A stretch of 64,000 nt of DNA, taken from assembly GCA_036850595.1 (NCBI GenBank), contig CM072160.1, positions 13,185,906 through 13,249,905 on the forward strand, written 5' to 3'. This DNA comes from Rhyacichthys aspro. Taxonomy: Eukaryota > Chordata > Actinopteri > Gobiiformes > Rhyacichthyidae. Positions 1 to 12,772 of this stretch are shown here, in pieces (within the stretch, counting starts at the first letter, position 1; each line of letters begins with the position of its first letter). The notes beneath the pieces are model-generated. The model was not told the origin of the DNA. It made no database searches and saw only the letters and a program-made list of their open reading frames with translations. A program made the translations under genes and the position numbers.

Positions 1-377
1 CTTTGACTGTCCACAAAATACAGTTTAAGTTTTGGATTTGAGATATTACTCTGCTCCAAGTTTACCAAGTCGAGGTTAGTTATTAACTCGGCGCCGATAT
101 CTTCAACAACCCTGTCGGGCAGCAGCTGTTTGCTAATGCATTAGAAAATGACCTGGTTCGGTGCTACGCTTCAACACTCTGAATGCTGTTCAAGCAGATT
201 AACATGGAGCAATGGTGCGCTCTGTTCTGACACATTACAGCACGGCTCAGCTAATACAAGGCCCGTAGATGTTGTCCCACTGCCCCCATGTTCATTCACG
301 TTAAAAAGCAGCAAAAAACAGACGGGCACTGACACCAATACAGAGATAAATGTGGATGCTGTTACTCAGAAACTCAC

Positions 378-3351
378 CTGATACAGCTTAATGATGTGAG
401 GGTGGTCCAGCATCTTCATGATCTGCACCTCTCTGTAGATTTTCTCTAGGTTGACCGCATCTAACTGCGTCTTGTCTATGATCTTAATGGCCACCTGCAG
501 AGTGAGAGAATATCAACAACTGTAATTGGTCAACAGAAATAGGTGAATGATTTTACTGGGTTTGTAGGCAAAATGTTACTACAAGGGACACACACATACA
601 TAAAGTACAAATAGCATTTTGGTATCATTTTGTCAAAACAGGACTGTTGGACATCAGCTGAGTTCAGAGCTGTTGACACGATACTGTAAGATAAATATTT
701 AAATACAGCTTGTGTTGTATTCTCCATCAAGGAGCTGGAAATCTGAGACAAGATTAAATATAATTTAAAGGTGGGGCAGGGAGCCCAATAATGACATTGA
801 CACATATAAACTGCACACAGCACTTTTGGCTTTGATTAACAATGTCGAGGAGATAACAAGTCAATATTAGCTTCTCTCCTACAGACTGTCACATAAACAA
901 CATTTCAGCAATGCAATCTCAAGTGTATGTGAGCCAAGCTGCAAGAATAAACAACAAGAGAGTCAAGCCCTGCTCTCAGAACCACCATTACAGGCAGCTG
1001 ATCTGTAGGCAAGCATTTAAATGGCTTAATCCAACTCTAATTATTTATACCAATCGGAAATTACAAAGAAACTACAAAAAGCTAATGAATTTTATTCTTA
1101 ATGCACTTTTTACAGCTCTGTATCCATTTTTTCTAAGATGACCAACCTATGTGTATTTTGGGACTGGATAAAAACTACAGAAGTCTGGGAATGGCCCCTG
1201 TGCCTTGAGTTTAAAGCATTAATATAGGTAAGGTAACTAAGGTAAGTGCTATAGAGACTAAGCAAAAACACTTTATTTGATACACTGATTAATACAGAAC
1301 TCTATACATTAAACTGGATTTAAATCATCCTAAAAGTTGCAATGTACTACTTTTACTACACTTGGTTCTGTTTGCTTTAAGAACTGGTCGCCTTCAACAG
1401 CCACGCTCACTATAGTCATCAATTTTGAACTCAAATGTGAAGCACATAGTTGAGCTTCATTTGAATCTCAACTATGTGGTTAATTTTTAAAGGGCATCAC
1501 ATTGTACAAGTTTAGTAACATATTACTAAATCAAGAAGTAACAGAAACAGTTAATCTGGGTGCTTGACCTGACAAGGTCGGGCAAGGACAATGGGCCACA
1601 GAGAATTTTAAGAAATGCACAAAAAAAAGACCAGAAAGTGTGTTAACCTGATGGACTTGACAGACAGGACCACAAACTGGACCCACTGACTATTGTGTGT
1701 ACACAGTGAGAAGGATGGGTTCTGACATCGGGAGAAACTAGGTTGTGTATACATTACTGGATCCATCCACAAATAGAGTAGGCACACATAAGATCTGCTG
1801 TTTCACGTGTCATTTAACCCTGTTGTCTTCAATACCAGTTTGGCCTTGTGTATTCTCAGTACATGGCATCACATACAATTGTGAAGCAACCTCCACAGCT
1901 GACCTTGACTAGACTTTAACAAGTGGCTCTGACCAGGAGTCTTAATGAGCCGAGAAGTGACTATTTAGACTGAATACTGATAAACTGCTTCTACCAGGCA
2001 TATTAAACCTGTGGCCTAGATATCACCAACACAACTTCTTTTAACCTAAAAACCTCACTGGCTGAGGCAGTGCTGTAGCTACTTAGTGAAAGTACCTGGT
2101 GTCGGATTTGACTGAAATGAAAACCTGCTTTTGCGTAGCTGTTAGTGTTATGAAGTAGATTACCAGGCTAGAAGAGCCCTGCCACTGCTCCACAGGCTCC
2201 AATAACCAGATTACCATCATAGGACCCCTAGTACTATTTCCTTGCCTTGTTATTCATTAAACCTACCAAAGGTCTCTTCTGGATTAGATAAAACTTTGTT
2301 TTTTGTTACAATAGCGGTGCTCACGTTCAACCACAAAGAGTTACCCTACAGATCGAAGATCAAACTGTGAAATGATGTTTTCACAAGCACATTTTCTATC
2401 ACTTCTCCTGTTCTGCAAACAGCACACACATGCACAAGAGTATGCTCACAAACAGAACATCTTTGTCTCTTGCATTTCAATGAAAAGCTATGACACTCTG
2501 TAGCACTGGACAAGAAAGCAGGACTAGCAAACATTTTATCTGTAAAATCAGTCAAACAACAGCAGAGCCTCAGGTTTCTTGTCATAGTGAAGGTGCAGTA
2601 TTTATGTAACCTTCTCCAAGGTGAAGGCTTTACAGAAGTGATGCTCCATTGCTGTTTTTATGTGCACACATTAACACTTTGTCTGTGCAAGTCAAGAGTT
2701 TAGTGTGGCATATCCTGCTACTCAGAGCCTTCATCACCACTGGCACAAGAGCATACTAAATGACTAGGATTGCATAATGGGACCGCGGACCCATACTGCA
2801 TGGTCCAGACAGTGTCTGCAATAGGGATGTGTACAGCAGTTAGTACAGAGTTAGTCCACTTTGACATTGTTTAAGTCGTAACCAAAAGTGCACAGGTGCA
2901 TATTGCTGCCTAGGAAACAAAGTGTGCGTGGTCAGAGCCCTTACTCGCAGCAGTGTTGACTAGTAGAACCGTGCACGCATCCTCAGTCCTATACCTGCAG
3001 GATTCAAACAGCTGTTTCTTGGACAAGAGCAGCTAAGTGCTTGCTGAAGTTACCTGATCCAAGTTTAGACAAGTGTGAACATAATATCGGCATTTGGTGT
3101 GAACATCGAAGGTTTTATTTTGTGCACAAAAGTTATATAACTCTGTGGAACAGTAGCCTAAGTTAGCATCCAGGCTAACGAGTTCACAGACACATAGCAG
3201 GCTAGTCACTCACCTCTGTCTTGGTTATGCGGTGTCGGGCCAGCTTAACGACAGCGAAATTGCCCTTTCCTAAAGTGCGCTCGATGTCGTAGAAGCCCAC
3301 TCGGACCGGACCTCGGATCAGCGGCTTTTGAGCACTGTCAGCCATGACCAT
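378..3351 (-). CDS. sik2: Salt-inducible kinase 2, first two coding exons (partial gene)
   Basis: AMPK-family Ser/Thr kinase; family members phosphorylate CRTC coactivators and class IIa HDACs in the cytosol to damp cAMP/CREB transcription. Exon 1 (3214-3351, 46 codons) starts MVMADSAQKPLIRGPVRVGF and contains the glycine loop TLGKGNFAVVKLARH and RITKTE. Exon 2 (378-494, 39 codons) holds the VAIK lysine, DKTQLDAVNLEKIYREVQI (helix C Glu) and MKMLDHPHIIKLYQ. Both exons have clean GT/AG borders and join in phase 0. The intron 495-3213 shows no other gene. The MVMAD start and the N-lobe sequence fit SIK2 better than SIK1 or SIK3. The rest of the kinase, the UBA domain and the long C-terminus lie to the left of the window. 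The paralogue letter (sik2a or sik2b) cannot be decided here. Confidence 0.93.
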
Positions 3352-3730
3352 GCTGTTCTAAATGGGGCTGAGAGAGAAAGAGTATGAGGTAGCCAGACGA
3401 GCAGGGACACACACGAGGGGCTCAAACGGGCGAGCAGCTACAGTTTGAGACAAAATGAAAACAAAACGCCCGCAGCCGCTGCCACTGCTGCTGTCGCTCG
3501 AAGCGTGTCCATTAAAAATAGACAAAGTTGATTTCTGTCGCCCTGCCAGCTTGAACGCCAATGTGGCGACACTTTCCGTCAGTCCGACGATACGAAGCAG
3601 GCCATTTGCTGAACTCGAGGGCTGTCACAGCACGTTCTCCAATACAATAGAGCTCTAATATTTCAGCTGGAGGTACCTCTATCAGCTAGAGCACACGAGT
3701 TGACTTGCAAAGAGGCATCATGTTCTCTGG

Positions 3731-3848
3731 TTGACGTGCATTGACGTCAAAGCCATAGGGGTATTTGTACAGGGGGCGGGGCCGCCGGGCCGCTCCACAC
3801 TTCAGTGCCAATTGGTTACCAAGACAACCAGACCCACCTCTTACGTCA
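3731..3848. promoter_or_regulatory. sik2 promoter: CRE cluster, GC box, CCAAT palindrome, partial RFX box
   Basis: About 400-500 bp upstream of the sik2 start there is a perfect palindromic CRE (TGACGTCA, 3742-3749), a half site TTGACGTG (3731-3738), another CRE-like TTACGTCA (3841-3848), a GC box (GGGGGCGGGG, about 3772-3781), a CCAATTGG palindrome (3808-3815) and an imperfect X-box-like GTTACCAAGACAAC (3815-3828). The sites are seen directly. Their use, and the transcription start, are inferred. Feedback of cAMP/CREB onto a SIK gene is known for SIK1. Confidence 0.55.
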
Positions 3849-4571
3849 ACCGGTAAAATTGCTATTCTGAAATCTGTTTGCTTGCCTGCCCTTCTTGATT
3901 GCACGCACTGGCAAAGGTAACTTTGAAGTTTTGCCCTGCAGGTGTTTAATAGGCTATTGTCGGCTGTCAGTGAAACATGTGGTAAAAATAGTCAAATGAT
4001 TCATATTGAATCATTATGAATCAGCCCACCACCATGTTCTCTAACTTCCATATGTTTTCTGCAACTCAAAAGGGAATCAGGAAAACACTGTTGCAGCAGT
4101 AAACATATATGTATATTTATATATACATGTTCTGTTTACTGGCCCTATGTCGACTACAGTGTGTTAAAAATGCATTGCATAGACAAAAATCATATTATAA
4201 TTTTTTTATTGTGTTTAACACTAGGTAACATTTGTGACTTTGTGTTGGACATGTTTTCAGCCACAAGGCCAATTTGGTCAGTAACACAGCAGCGCCATCT
4301 GTTGGCAAAAATATAAACGAGCAGAGCAACAACCGTTCCACTCCATTGTCCTTTTTCACACAAATTGATGACCAAAGCACGGCTAATGATAGCACTAGCA
4401 TTGGCTAAGATTTTTAATTCCACATGTATGATCTGAAAGGTGACGCGCACTTTATGAAACACAGATGTCTGTGAAGCTTGTCATGTATAAAATCTTAATG
4501 AACACATGCACTTCCTAGTTTCTCTTTTCAGTGTGTGCAGTGACAGTACAACACAGCATAGTGGATCACTA

Positions 4572-4600
4572 AGCAGCAGCAGCAGCAGCAGCAGCAGCAG
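4572..4600. repeat. (AGC)n trinucleotide microsatellite
   Basis: About ten uninterrupted AGC/CTG units. Overlapping open frames on both strands (poly-Ser or poly-Leu) are produced by the repeat and are not genes. Confidence 0.95.
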
Positions 4601-5448
4601 TGCTCCAAAGGCCTTCTCTGTCACGAACAGACTTCCTGAATGTAAGAGTTCCAGATGTGCTCTAGGCATTTCCTGTCGAACATTCTCCAAGAACACACTC
4701 AGCTTCTCCTTACTGCACTCACTGATTCTTTTGTGACATTTACATACAGACCACTCAGAAAAAAACATTTTAATACAGTTATATACATCAGTGTAATTTA
4801 CACATTTACAAAACTTGAATTAATCAATGACCATTGGCCATACAAATGTTTCCACATATTTGGGTATCCAAACAGGAAATCTGACATAGGGCCAACAAAA
4901 GTTTGGGGAAAGGATCAAACACATAGTTGCAGAGTGCAAATAAAATAAGGTTTCACAACTTTTTGTTACAGGGTTAAATGAAAATGAAGTCCGTCTGTTG
5001 TGCACCATAGTTGGCCTAAATTTAGTTCAATTTAGTTTGAAAGCCTTATTTAAATAGCACTTCCCTAGAGTACCATATTAGTCAAAATACAGTGTAGTTA
5101 AAATAGAGTACATTGCTGATTGATTCATTGGTCAAAAGTTGTAGACAAAGCACATTTGTCTTTTAAAGATGAGCTTGTATGCATTTTAGGTTCAAGATAC
5201 TGTATGGGGCCTTAATTGATTCCTTATTCCTTATTATCTGTTTGCCCTGTTGAAGTCATAAAACCAAACACATGAAAAGAGAGAAGATGTAGATCCCAAT
5301 AACTAGCTTTAGTCTGGAGCAAAACGACTGGTGTACTGATCCTGCGCCACACAGGTGTTTATTTGGAAATAGGGCCAAGGATATGATGTGGCATTGTTAA
5401 ACAAGCATTTAGGACACACTGACAGAAATGAAAAAGGAATCAATAAGG

Positions 5449-7851
5449 TTATCCATATATTTCATTTTCCACCCAACCAGTCTGATTCTGGGAGTGTCGG
5501 CCCTGAGCTCGACACGTCTCATAAATATCATTAGTCACAAAACCACTCTCTCTGTCCGCACATGGCATATTTTCATAATCGTCACATTGATCCTTCAGGG
5601 ATGGAGTGCAGGAGTACTTTTTCATGGTGTCTGCTGTCATGCTGCTGTCCAAAACAGTGGGATGCAATTTGGTAATGTCAGTGAGGGCATACGGTCCTTG
5701 TACTGGGCAAGATGAAGCTGTCATCCACTGCTTATGCCGGCTGGGATGGCTTTCCATCTCTGTCTTTTGTCTAAAAGTAACAGTACATTTAAGAAAGAAA
5801 AAAGCAAATAAATATATAAATAATTGTCTATGATGAGCGAAGCTTTGAGTCTGAGTACAACAAAAACACAGTACTAGTTACGATAAATGCAATACAAAAT
5901 GATTTATAAAAACAAAACAACAACAAAGAGAATTGGTGCGTGATTTTACCTCTTTACATGGTGCCTGTAGCAAAGGAAGCCAGCAGCTGCAAAGAGCAGC
6001 AGCAGAGCAGGAATCGTGGCATAAAGAATGTATGAAATATTGTTGTCCGAGACAGATACTACAAATAAAGGCGACACAAACAAGGAAAATGTCCACATAA
6101 GTCAAAGCGTTAATTTTTTAAATATATTTGAATAAATGGGTATTTTTTCAGTTTACCTGATGACTCTGGTAATCCAGTTTTTATCCTATCACCACGGTCC
6201 GTTGTTGGTACAATGTTTGACCTTAAGGTTGGCACTAGATCAATCATCTCTTCAGCTGCCAAAATGTCAAAATAAGTATGCATTTCAACATGCATGACGA
6301 TGTTTAAGCAGTATGAGTCATTAAGTAGGCTAAATAACATTTATATTACACAGAACATATCTGGATAATGCACACATCATTAGAGCAACATAGATTATAC
6401 CTGCATGTGCTGTATTCTTTTCAGTAAACACTGGTGGTCTTTCTGCAAAAGATGCAGAGAACATTTTATTATTATTCATGTTTCTCCACAACAATGCATT
6501 TAAAGAATCTGAGCTTCCCAGAGATAGTATCGACTTGTTAAAAATATGAATAGTATCGAATATCCTCTTCAAAGAGGCAGAAATTGTTAGAGACTAAAAA
6601 CGACACTATTTTGTAACAAAAGAAAACTGGTTTTGTGCTGCTCCATGTCAATAATCCCCAGCTTCTAAGTGCCAAGTAAAACAACAAATGTTGAGTACGC
6701 ACTCACTTTCTGGGTATTTGCAGACATAATTGTTCTTAGAGTTGCAGTTGTCGTCATTCCACTGGAACAGGAAGTGACCTTCCTCATCAGGTGGTGCAGA
6801 GGGCTGGTGGTACAGGACTACACACATTTCACCACCACAGGATGGCTCATCCCAGTGCCAGTTCCTACAAAAAATACATGTAAGCATGAACAGATGAAAC
6901 TGTGGGTGTCAGAGCCCTCTAATGATCAGTCTAATAAGGCTGCATCTGAATTGTATGTTAAAAACACTGCCAGACCTGAACTTGGCTTTGCTTCCATCCA
7001 GCCAGTAGTACTGTGAGGGGCAGACTTGGCTGGTGGCTTCTGCCATGAAGCGTAGGGGCTTCCTTCGCAGTCCTATCCAGAAGTCTCCATCTCCAGCCCG
7101 CAGCTCCTTGATAAACCTCTCTATCAGCCGCTGTTCGCTCTCAGTCTCAATGCTCAGCAGCTCCCCGCCGTCCGACCGACAGGCCCGGCTGGCATCTTCA
7201 AAGGTCAGCCTCCGCCTGATGTCCTGGATGTAGGACACCTTGTAGCAGGGACGCTCAGTACCACGCCGGCAGATCCTTTGGCCTGGTCAGACAGCATCCA
7301 CATGAATAAAAACCACTTCAAAAACACAGCAGGAACCACAACAATTCAGCTGTCAAATGTGGACAGAGAAATCATACTGATCGAGGGATGAAAATACTAA
7401 GTGTAGATATTGATCCAGGGGAAACTGAAATACTTTTAATGCTACATAGACACAAAGAAGGAAAGTTTTACATAAGTTTATGGTATAGCATAGGCCTTGA
7501 TGTTATAGGTTTTGACATATAAACAATTACTAGACTGCAGAACGGGGATTGGGAACGACTAAGGACTGTTAGAGACGGCAATGCTCCACAAGACTTATTA
7601 CATCACTCATCACTTAGACAGGGTTAAACTTTCTCGAGATTTCAGACTTACTGTGGACACGTTACGCACATACGTAGCTCCAAAACAACTCGATGCTTGT
7701 CAAGACAAGTCTTTTCTTTAAAAAATGTAAACGACTATACATTTACGGGGTTTTGTTTATCAAAAAGGAAAGTCTTACCACTTATTTTGGAGACGGATCC
7801 TGGGTGGAAGAAAACGGCGATAACGGCGCCCAAGAGTCTCACAAAATCCAT
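5449..7851 (-). CDS. layn: Layilin, C-type lectin membrane receptor (complete, 7 exons)
   Basis: Type I membrane protein; mammalian layilin binds hyaluronan outside the cell and talin/merlin/radixin inside. Exons: 7779-7851, 6976-7282, 6707-6864, 6401-6442, 6157-6255, 5950-6058, 5449-5770, totalling 370 codons (369 aa; human about 380). Signal peptide MDFVRLLGAVIAVFF; C-type lectin domain about residues 36-178 with GDFWIGLRR, WHWDEPSCGGEMCVVLYHQP and FQWNDDNC; short stalk; membrane helix about 235-257 (YILYATIPALLLLFAAAGFL). The tail keeps the layilin signatures ESGFVTNDIYE and GWVENEIYG, which are the talin/FERM-binding-type motifs. All splice phases agree. Oddity: the stop follows IYG directly, so the terminal Tyr seen in the mammalian protein is absent. 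The position next to sik2 matches the human order LAYN-SIK2. Confidence 0.96.
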
Positions 7852-10228
7852 TTGGGCATGTTCACCGCATGTGTTGGACGAATACGGGAAAAATCAAATG
7901 TCAAAAATGTACTCTGTCTGAAAATAAAGTAAGTTCGGTTTGGACTTCATGTTAAACAGAGAGGACTGACGGAGCAGCGCCGTGCAGAGCCTAAAGTGGG
8001 TCGACTGCTGATGGCGTGCATATGGCGTCTGTGTAGGAAAACACTGAGACCTGAGACACACCAGGATTTCTAATTTAAAATGGGGAAAGCAATTGGCTCC
8101 ACTTCCTTCTGATTCTGTCCAACTCTAAACTGTGATTTCGTATGATGTCAGTGTCCACTCTTCTTAATTTGTCAAATCACATTTGACATAATGTAATTAT
8201 TTTGGAATGAAAGGGGTCTTTGTGCACACAATATGCATCATGCCTGCTGTATTAAAATAAGAATGTGTTGCACATATCTTCTGTGTGTTGTGCTGTGTGT
8301 GTATCCTTATTATTTCCTCAGCTAAATGCAGCAGCCATGCCATCAAACAACTATCAAATGTTTACAAAGTGAAGCAGAAACAAAAAGAGTTTGAAAGAGT
8401 TTGACACCATCTGAAAAAAGTGGACATCCAGGCAAGACACATAATAGAAAAGATAATAGAGAGGAAAAGAGGGGGAGACTGGCCTTGGAACAGGAAGCTT
8501 GTAGAGGAGTAAAAGGAACTGTACTGCACTATACTTCCTGTCCATTGGCTCGTATTAGTTTGGTCTCTGAACACAACAGGAAACAGAGGCTTGAATGATT
8601 GTAAATGACTGTAAGTTTGGAATATTCATTATGCTTTAAAAGTAACACACCGGGAGGGTTTTCACAGGACGTTTAATTGTAGGAGTGAACAAATCAGTTT
8701 TTATATATTGTGCACTTTGATACATATTCTTTTTTTTATACAGCCTCTAAAAGATCTCACCTAAAAGCTTCTGTCTGTGGAGAGCCAAAGGAAGCCAAAT
8801 AAGCATGTGTTTAACTGTGTGTAGCCTTGTTGTCCTGCTCTCTGCTTTAAGCTATTTTTCTCTTTTCCTTTCCCAGTGTCTCCATCATGTGAGAGTCTCG
8901 TTGTCGAATGATCTATGCTCTTATCAGTGTGCATGCAGCCATCTGTCACATGACAAAGAGCACGGCAGCTGTTTCAACTGTAGAATCCCTTCAATTGTGT
9001 GTGTCACTAATCAGCTAAAGTTTGGCACGTCTCAGACCTGCTTAATCACAAGTCTTTCACACAGCACTCAAGCTGTTTTTATTTCCAGCCAGCAGATGAC
9101 ACCAAACCACAGATTGAATGCATAATTTGAATGGAATAGAGGATTTGGATATAAACAACATATGAAAATGAAATATGAAAAGTATGTTGTTTAATTTTTG
9201 AAGTGTAAAGTGACTCAGACAGTCGGTGATATGCAGAAACATTAACCTAAACTGAACACTAATCCTGCCCACATGCCTGTAACAGTAGTATCATGTGACT
9301 GTATACAGTATGTTGACAATGGCACTACGATAAAGGGCCCCTCCATTTAATGCAGCTGAAAACTGTTTTATTCAATCCTTTAATCGCATAATTTGCATCA
9401 CTAAATGTGTGTTTTAGAGCAGTCACAGATTGTGTGTTTTAACTTTGTGGGATATTTGTTTAGTACATCTTTGGGTGGATATTGTCTAAGCATGACGAAT
9501 GCATAGATAGTGTAACACATGTCAGTTCTCACCATGGGCAAACAGTCTATTCTTTTCATTCTGTATATCTGTGGGACAATGGCTTCTCATGGAACACAGT
9601 AACAGTTGTGGCCTATAGCTATGCACCGTAGAATACCTGCATTGCAACACTACGCAGACAAAAGAGCAGAGGTTTGTCATGCAAGGGGGAAATTAACAAA
9701 GGTCACTCATGATTGGCTGAGTCCGCTGTCGCTTGTGGCAAGTGTGCTCAGATTTCGACCATTCAAGCCTTTTTTATTCTCAAGACATAAATCCAATTCA
9801 ACGCGACGAATCTGAACACAAAGATGTCTCTAGAAAACCTTTGTAAAAATGGACTTAATGGGAAGGTTTTTTTTAATTTACCTTTAGGGCACGATGTTTG
9901 TCATGTGATATGAAGATAATTTCCAACTTCAACAAAATAATTCCACCAAGTTTGATTCTAATGCAATACTTGAAGGTTGCAATTGACTTAAAAGTTTACT
10001 CCAACAACAACTAATACTTCAATTAATGCCAATGATGAGCAGAAATATGTGGGATTGGTGCCAAAGCAATGGAAACAATACAATAATTTCCCCAAGAAAG
10101 TGAATGAATTTGAAATATAAAACATATCAGTGCTCTGGATGTTAATGTGTGTATAGAGGCTATAATTAGACAGTTGGAGGAAGGACTCCAGAGTCACACC
10201 TCTGAGGTTTTAGGTGTCTACCTTACAT
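7852..10228. other. Intergenic between layn and the ZP-domain gene (divergent promoters)
   Basis: No coding exon supported. The two flanking genes point away from each other, so both promoters lie in this 2.4 kb. AT-rich, without recognisable transposon coding sequence. Confidence 0.55.
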
Positions 10229-10397
10229 TATAAAAGACCCTCTGGAAGAGTACGACTGTGACAAACACCTGCATGAGCACGAGAAAGGTAAGACCACTTT
10301 GGATTTACTCCCACTTACATATTAATGAATTTAATACAGATGAGTGCACATGGAGTGATTTGTTAATGTTGATGTTATTTTGTATCATCTCACACAG
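10229..10397 (+). promoter_or_regulatory. TATA box and non-coding first exon of the ZP-domain gene
   Basis: TATAAAA at 10229-10235 is followed by a likely 5' UTR exon ending at 10287 (AAAG|GTAAGA). An acceptor at 10397 (CACACAG) precedes the coding exon. An ATG at about 10274 would read in a different frame after splicing, so it is not the protein start. Confidence 0.5.
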
Positions 10398-10426
10398 GCT
10401 TTTTTAATCATCAAGCTCCAAAGAAC

Positions 10427-12409
10427 ATGTATTTATGTCTCCCTCTGCTGGCTGTCCTCCTTCAGCCTGCCTTTAGTGTTTACAACTGTTCATCTGAGTA
10501 TGATCGAATCCCAGGTATGTGCAACACAGCTTCAGAGTCAACTGTAAACTAAACTATAAAAAATAACTTCTTGCATTTTTTTTTTTTTTAAATCTCAGAA
10601 AACTCAGACCTGACAGTCGACTGTGGTCCTAGTATAATCACTTTGGAGATCAACCTATGCACAGCTCAGTGGGCAGGCTTCAACACCACGGACCTGGCAC
10701 TGAATGGAAACCACATGAACCAAGAGTGTCTGGGCTCAGTCGATACAAGTGTGGACCCTCCAGTTATGCGTTACAAGCTTCCGGTCAATCACAGTGAAGA
10801 AAACCCATGTCGCCAGTCCCTACAGGTTAGAGACTACAATGGACCTCCAGTTGTGTTCCATCTAATTGGACGTAGATGATTTGCTTTTGCTTGTCTTTTG
10901 TTGAAGATTGTGGATGAAGCCCCAGATCCAACAGGCCCATTTAGTGACTTTGCAAGCGTTCAGTCAGTGATCATCACGGGCTACATTGACACCCCTCGAT
11001 CAGACCAAGGTGTGATCAGCTATGCCACTGACCTGTACTATCACTTTTCCTGCCGCTACCCGCTGGAGTACCTCATCAACAATACACAGATTGTAGCGTA
11101 AGTCGATCACAATTAGGGGCTTTCTGCAAATGTCCACAGAAGTTTAACTTTCCCTCTGCTCCGTGTGTTAGCTCCTCTGTCTCTGTGGCCACCAAGGACA
11201 ATAATGGAACCTTTATTGACACTCTAGTGATGGCTGTGTATAATGTGAGTATTATTTTGCATCTTGATATGTTTTGCACTGTTCCTTTTGAATGATTTTT
11301 AACAATATTTACCCAGGACTCTGACTACAAATACCCCTTGGTAGTGCCGCCGACAGGTCTTGAACTGCGGACCAAGGTTTATGCAGAAGTCAAGGCTGTA
11401 AACCTGACAGGAAAGTAAGTAAAAACCCCTACAAATATATAAATACACTATAGCCATGACTATTTGATTCCTAACTGCTCTGTTCCAGTTTTTATGTTCT
11501 CCTGGATCTCTGCTTTTCAACTCCAACTGCGTACAACGTGACACATAGTGAACAGCACAACTTCTTCGTTGGGTATAGTGCATTAATCTATAATGTAAAA
11601 TAAGTTTTGTTTTAATATTTACATTATACATGCAAACTTTTTTTTTTCTTCCAGATGCTTAGTGGATGAAAGGACATCTGTGACGAGCAATGGTGTTTCC
11701 AAAACTGCCCGCTTTAACTTCGAGGCTTTCCGTTTTCTTCAACACCGCGACCAGTCAAAGTCCAGCATCTACCTGCATTGCATTTTAAGACTGTGTGAGC
11801 CCAGCAAATGTCAGGAGATCCTAGATGTAAGTGCATCACAGATAAAAGAAACCCTCAGATACATTAGAAGAAGCTTGATAAGAATTGAATTTACTGACGG
11901 TTGAATTTACCTGCCCTAACACTAGTTAAAAAACCAAACATCTCTCTTTTTATCCAATTAAATACATTTTTTTAGGGTTGCAACAGTAAAAGAAAAAGAT
12001 CGGTGACTCCTTTTGGACACGAGGACAGTGATTCTGCCACTGTTTCTGCTGGGCCTCTTTATACAGCAGCAGAAGGTAAGAATCAGCTAAAATTATACTT
12101 GAACCTCTCAGGAACACAACTGTAACTAATGTATCATTTATTTGCAATTACAGACAGACCATTTGCACAAGCCTATAGTAAGTTTGATTTACTTTATTTT
12201 AAAAAATGGATTTTCATACTTTTAAATGTATTTGAACTCTCTGTAAATATGTGCTAATGTGCCTAGGTAATGGCGCAGAGTCTGTACAAAGTGAGCTGAA
12301 TGTGACGGGGCTGGTTGTGGGAGTGGTTTTCGGCTCGGCGGCTGCTGTGCTGCTCGTCCTCGCTGGCTGGCTTGCTTTCAAGAAGTTTTACTGGACCCGT
12401 TTTGACTGA
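10427..12409 (+). CDS. ZPLD1-like zona pellucida domain membrane protein (complete)
   Basis: ZP-domain proteins polymerise into extracellular filaments after proprotein cleavage; ZPLD1 (cupulin) is an inner-ear matrix protein. Coding exons: 10427-10514, 10599-10825, 10907-11097, 11172-11244, 11317-11414, 11489-11572, 11655-11826, 11976-12075, 12154-12177, 12267-12409, giving 400 codons (399 aa) with every phase consistent. Signal peptide MYLCLPLLAVLLQPAFS; ZP domain from about residue 30 (LTVDCGPSIITLEINLC, TDLALNG, GYIDTP, FSCRYPLEYLINNTQ, NNGTF, LHCILRLCEPSKC). A basic furin-type site, SKRKRS, lies at about 315-320. A membrane helix (VVGVVFGSAAAVLLVLAGWL) ends in a short tail, KKFYWTRFD. 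The order (signal, ZP, cleavage site, membrane anchor) and the motifs match ZPLD1. Divergence suggests a fish paralogue rather than ZPLD1 itself. An AATAAA lies near 12549. Confidence 0.88.
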
Positions 12410-12772
12410 CACATCACATCTGATAAAGTTGTGATATCTCTGGCAAGGTTGCTATATTGTACAGAATTAATTATTAACACAATTGATTATGAAATAACTG
12501 TTTGTAAAAGACTGTAATCAATCAACGTTTCCCTGCAATCTGTGTAAAAATAAAAATATAAGTCAAAAACACAAACAAGCTTATACACTTACTTCACAGC
12601 AAATACAGACACACAATTTACTGTAGTTATAAAAGGGATGAAAAAAAAGCATTAGCATAAAAGCATGGCAATATAAATATGTACAAGCAACTTACTTTAC
12701 TAGCATGAGTGCATACAGTAACCAGAGTGATTTTGAAGTATACATTTCAACAGCTGTGATTGGATCAAACTC

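Larger units (their letters stand above)
3352..5448. other. Intergenic between sik2 and layn
   Basis: Apart from the sik2 5' UTR and promoter (to about 3900), I see no coding exon here. A short AT-rich inverted repeat lies near 4104-4130. A candidate polyadenylation signal for layn (TTTATT on plus, AATAAA on the gene strand) is at 5358-5363, about 90 bp past the layn stop. Confidence 0.6.

Noticed and set aside
1443..1478. 12-bp inverted repeat in the sik2 intron
   Set aside because: Short arms with a 12-base loop. Such pairs are expected by chance in this much AT-rich sequence.
4481..4768. Open frames with poly-Ser or poly-Leu on both strands
   Set aside because: Created by the AGC microsatellite. 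No splice or start context.
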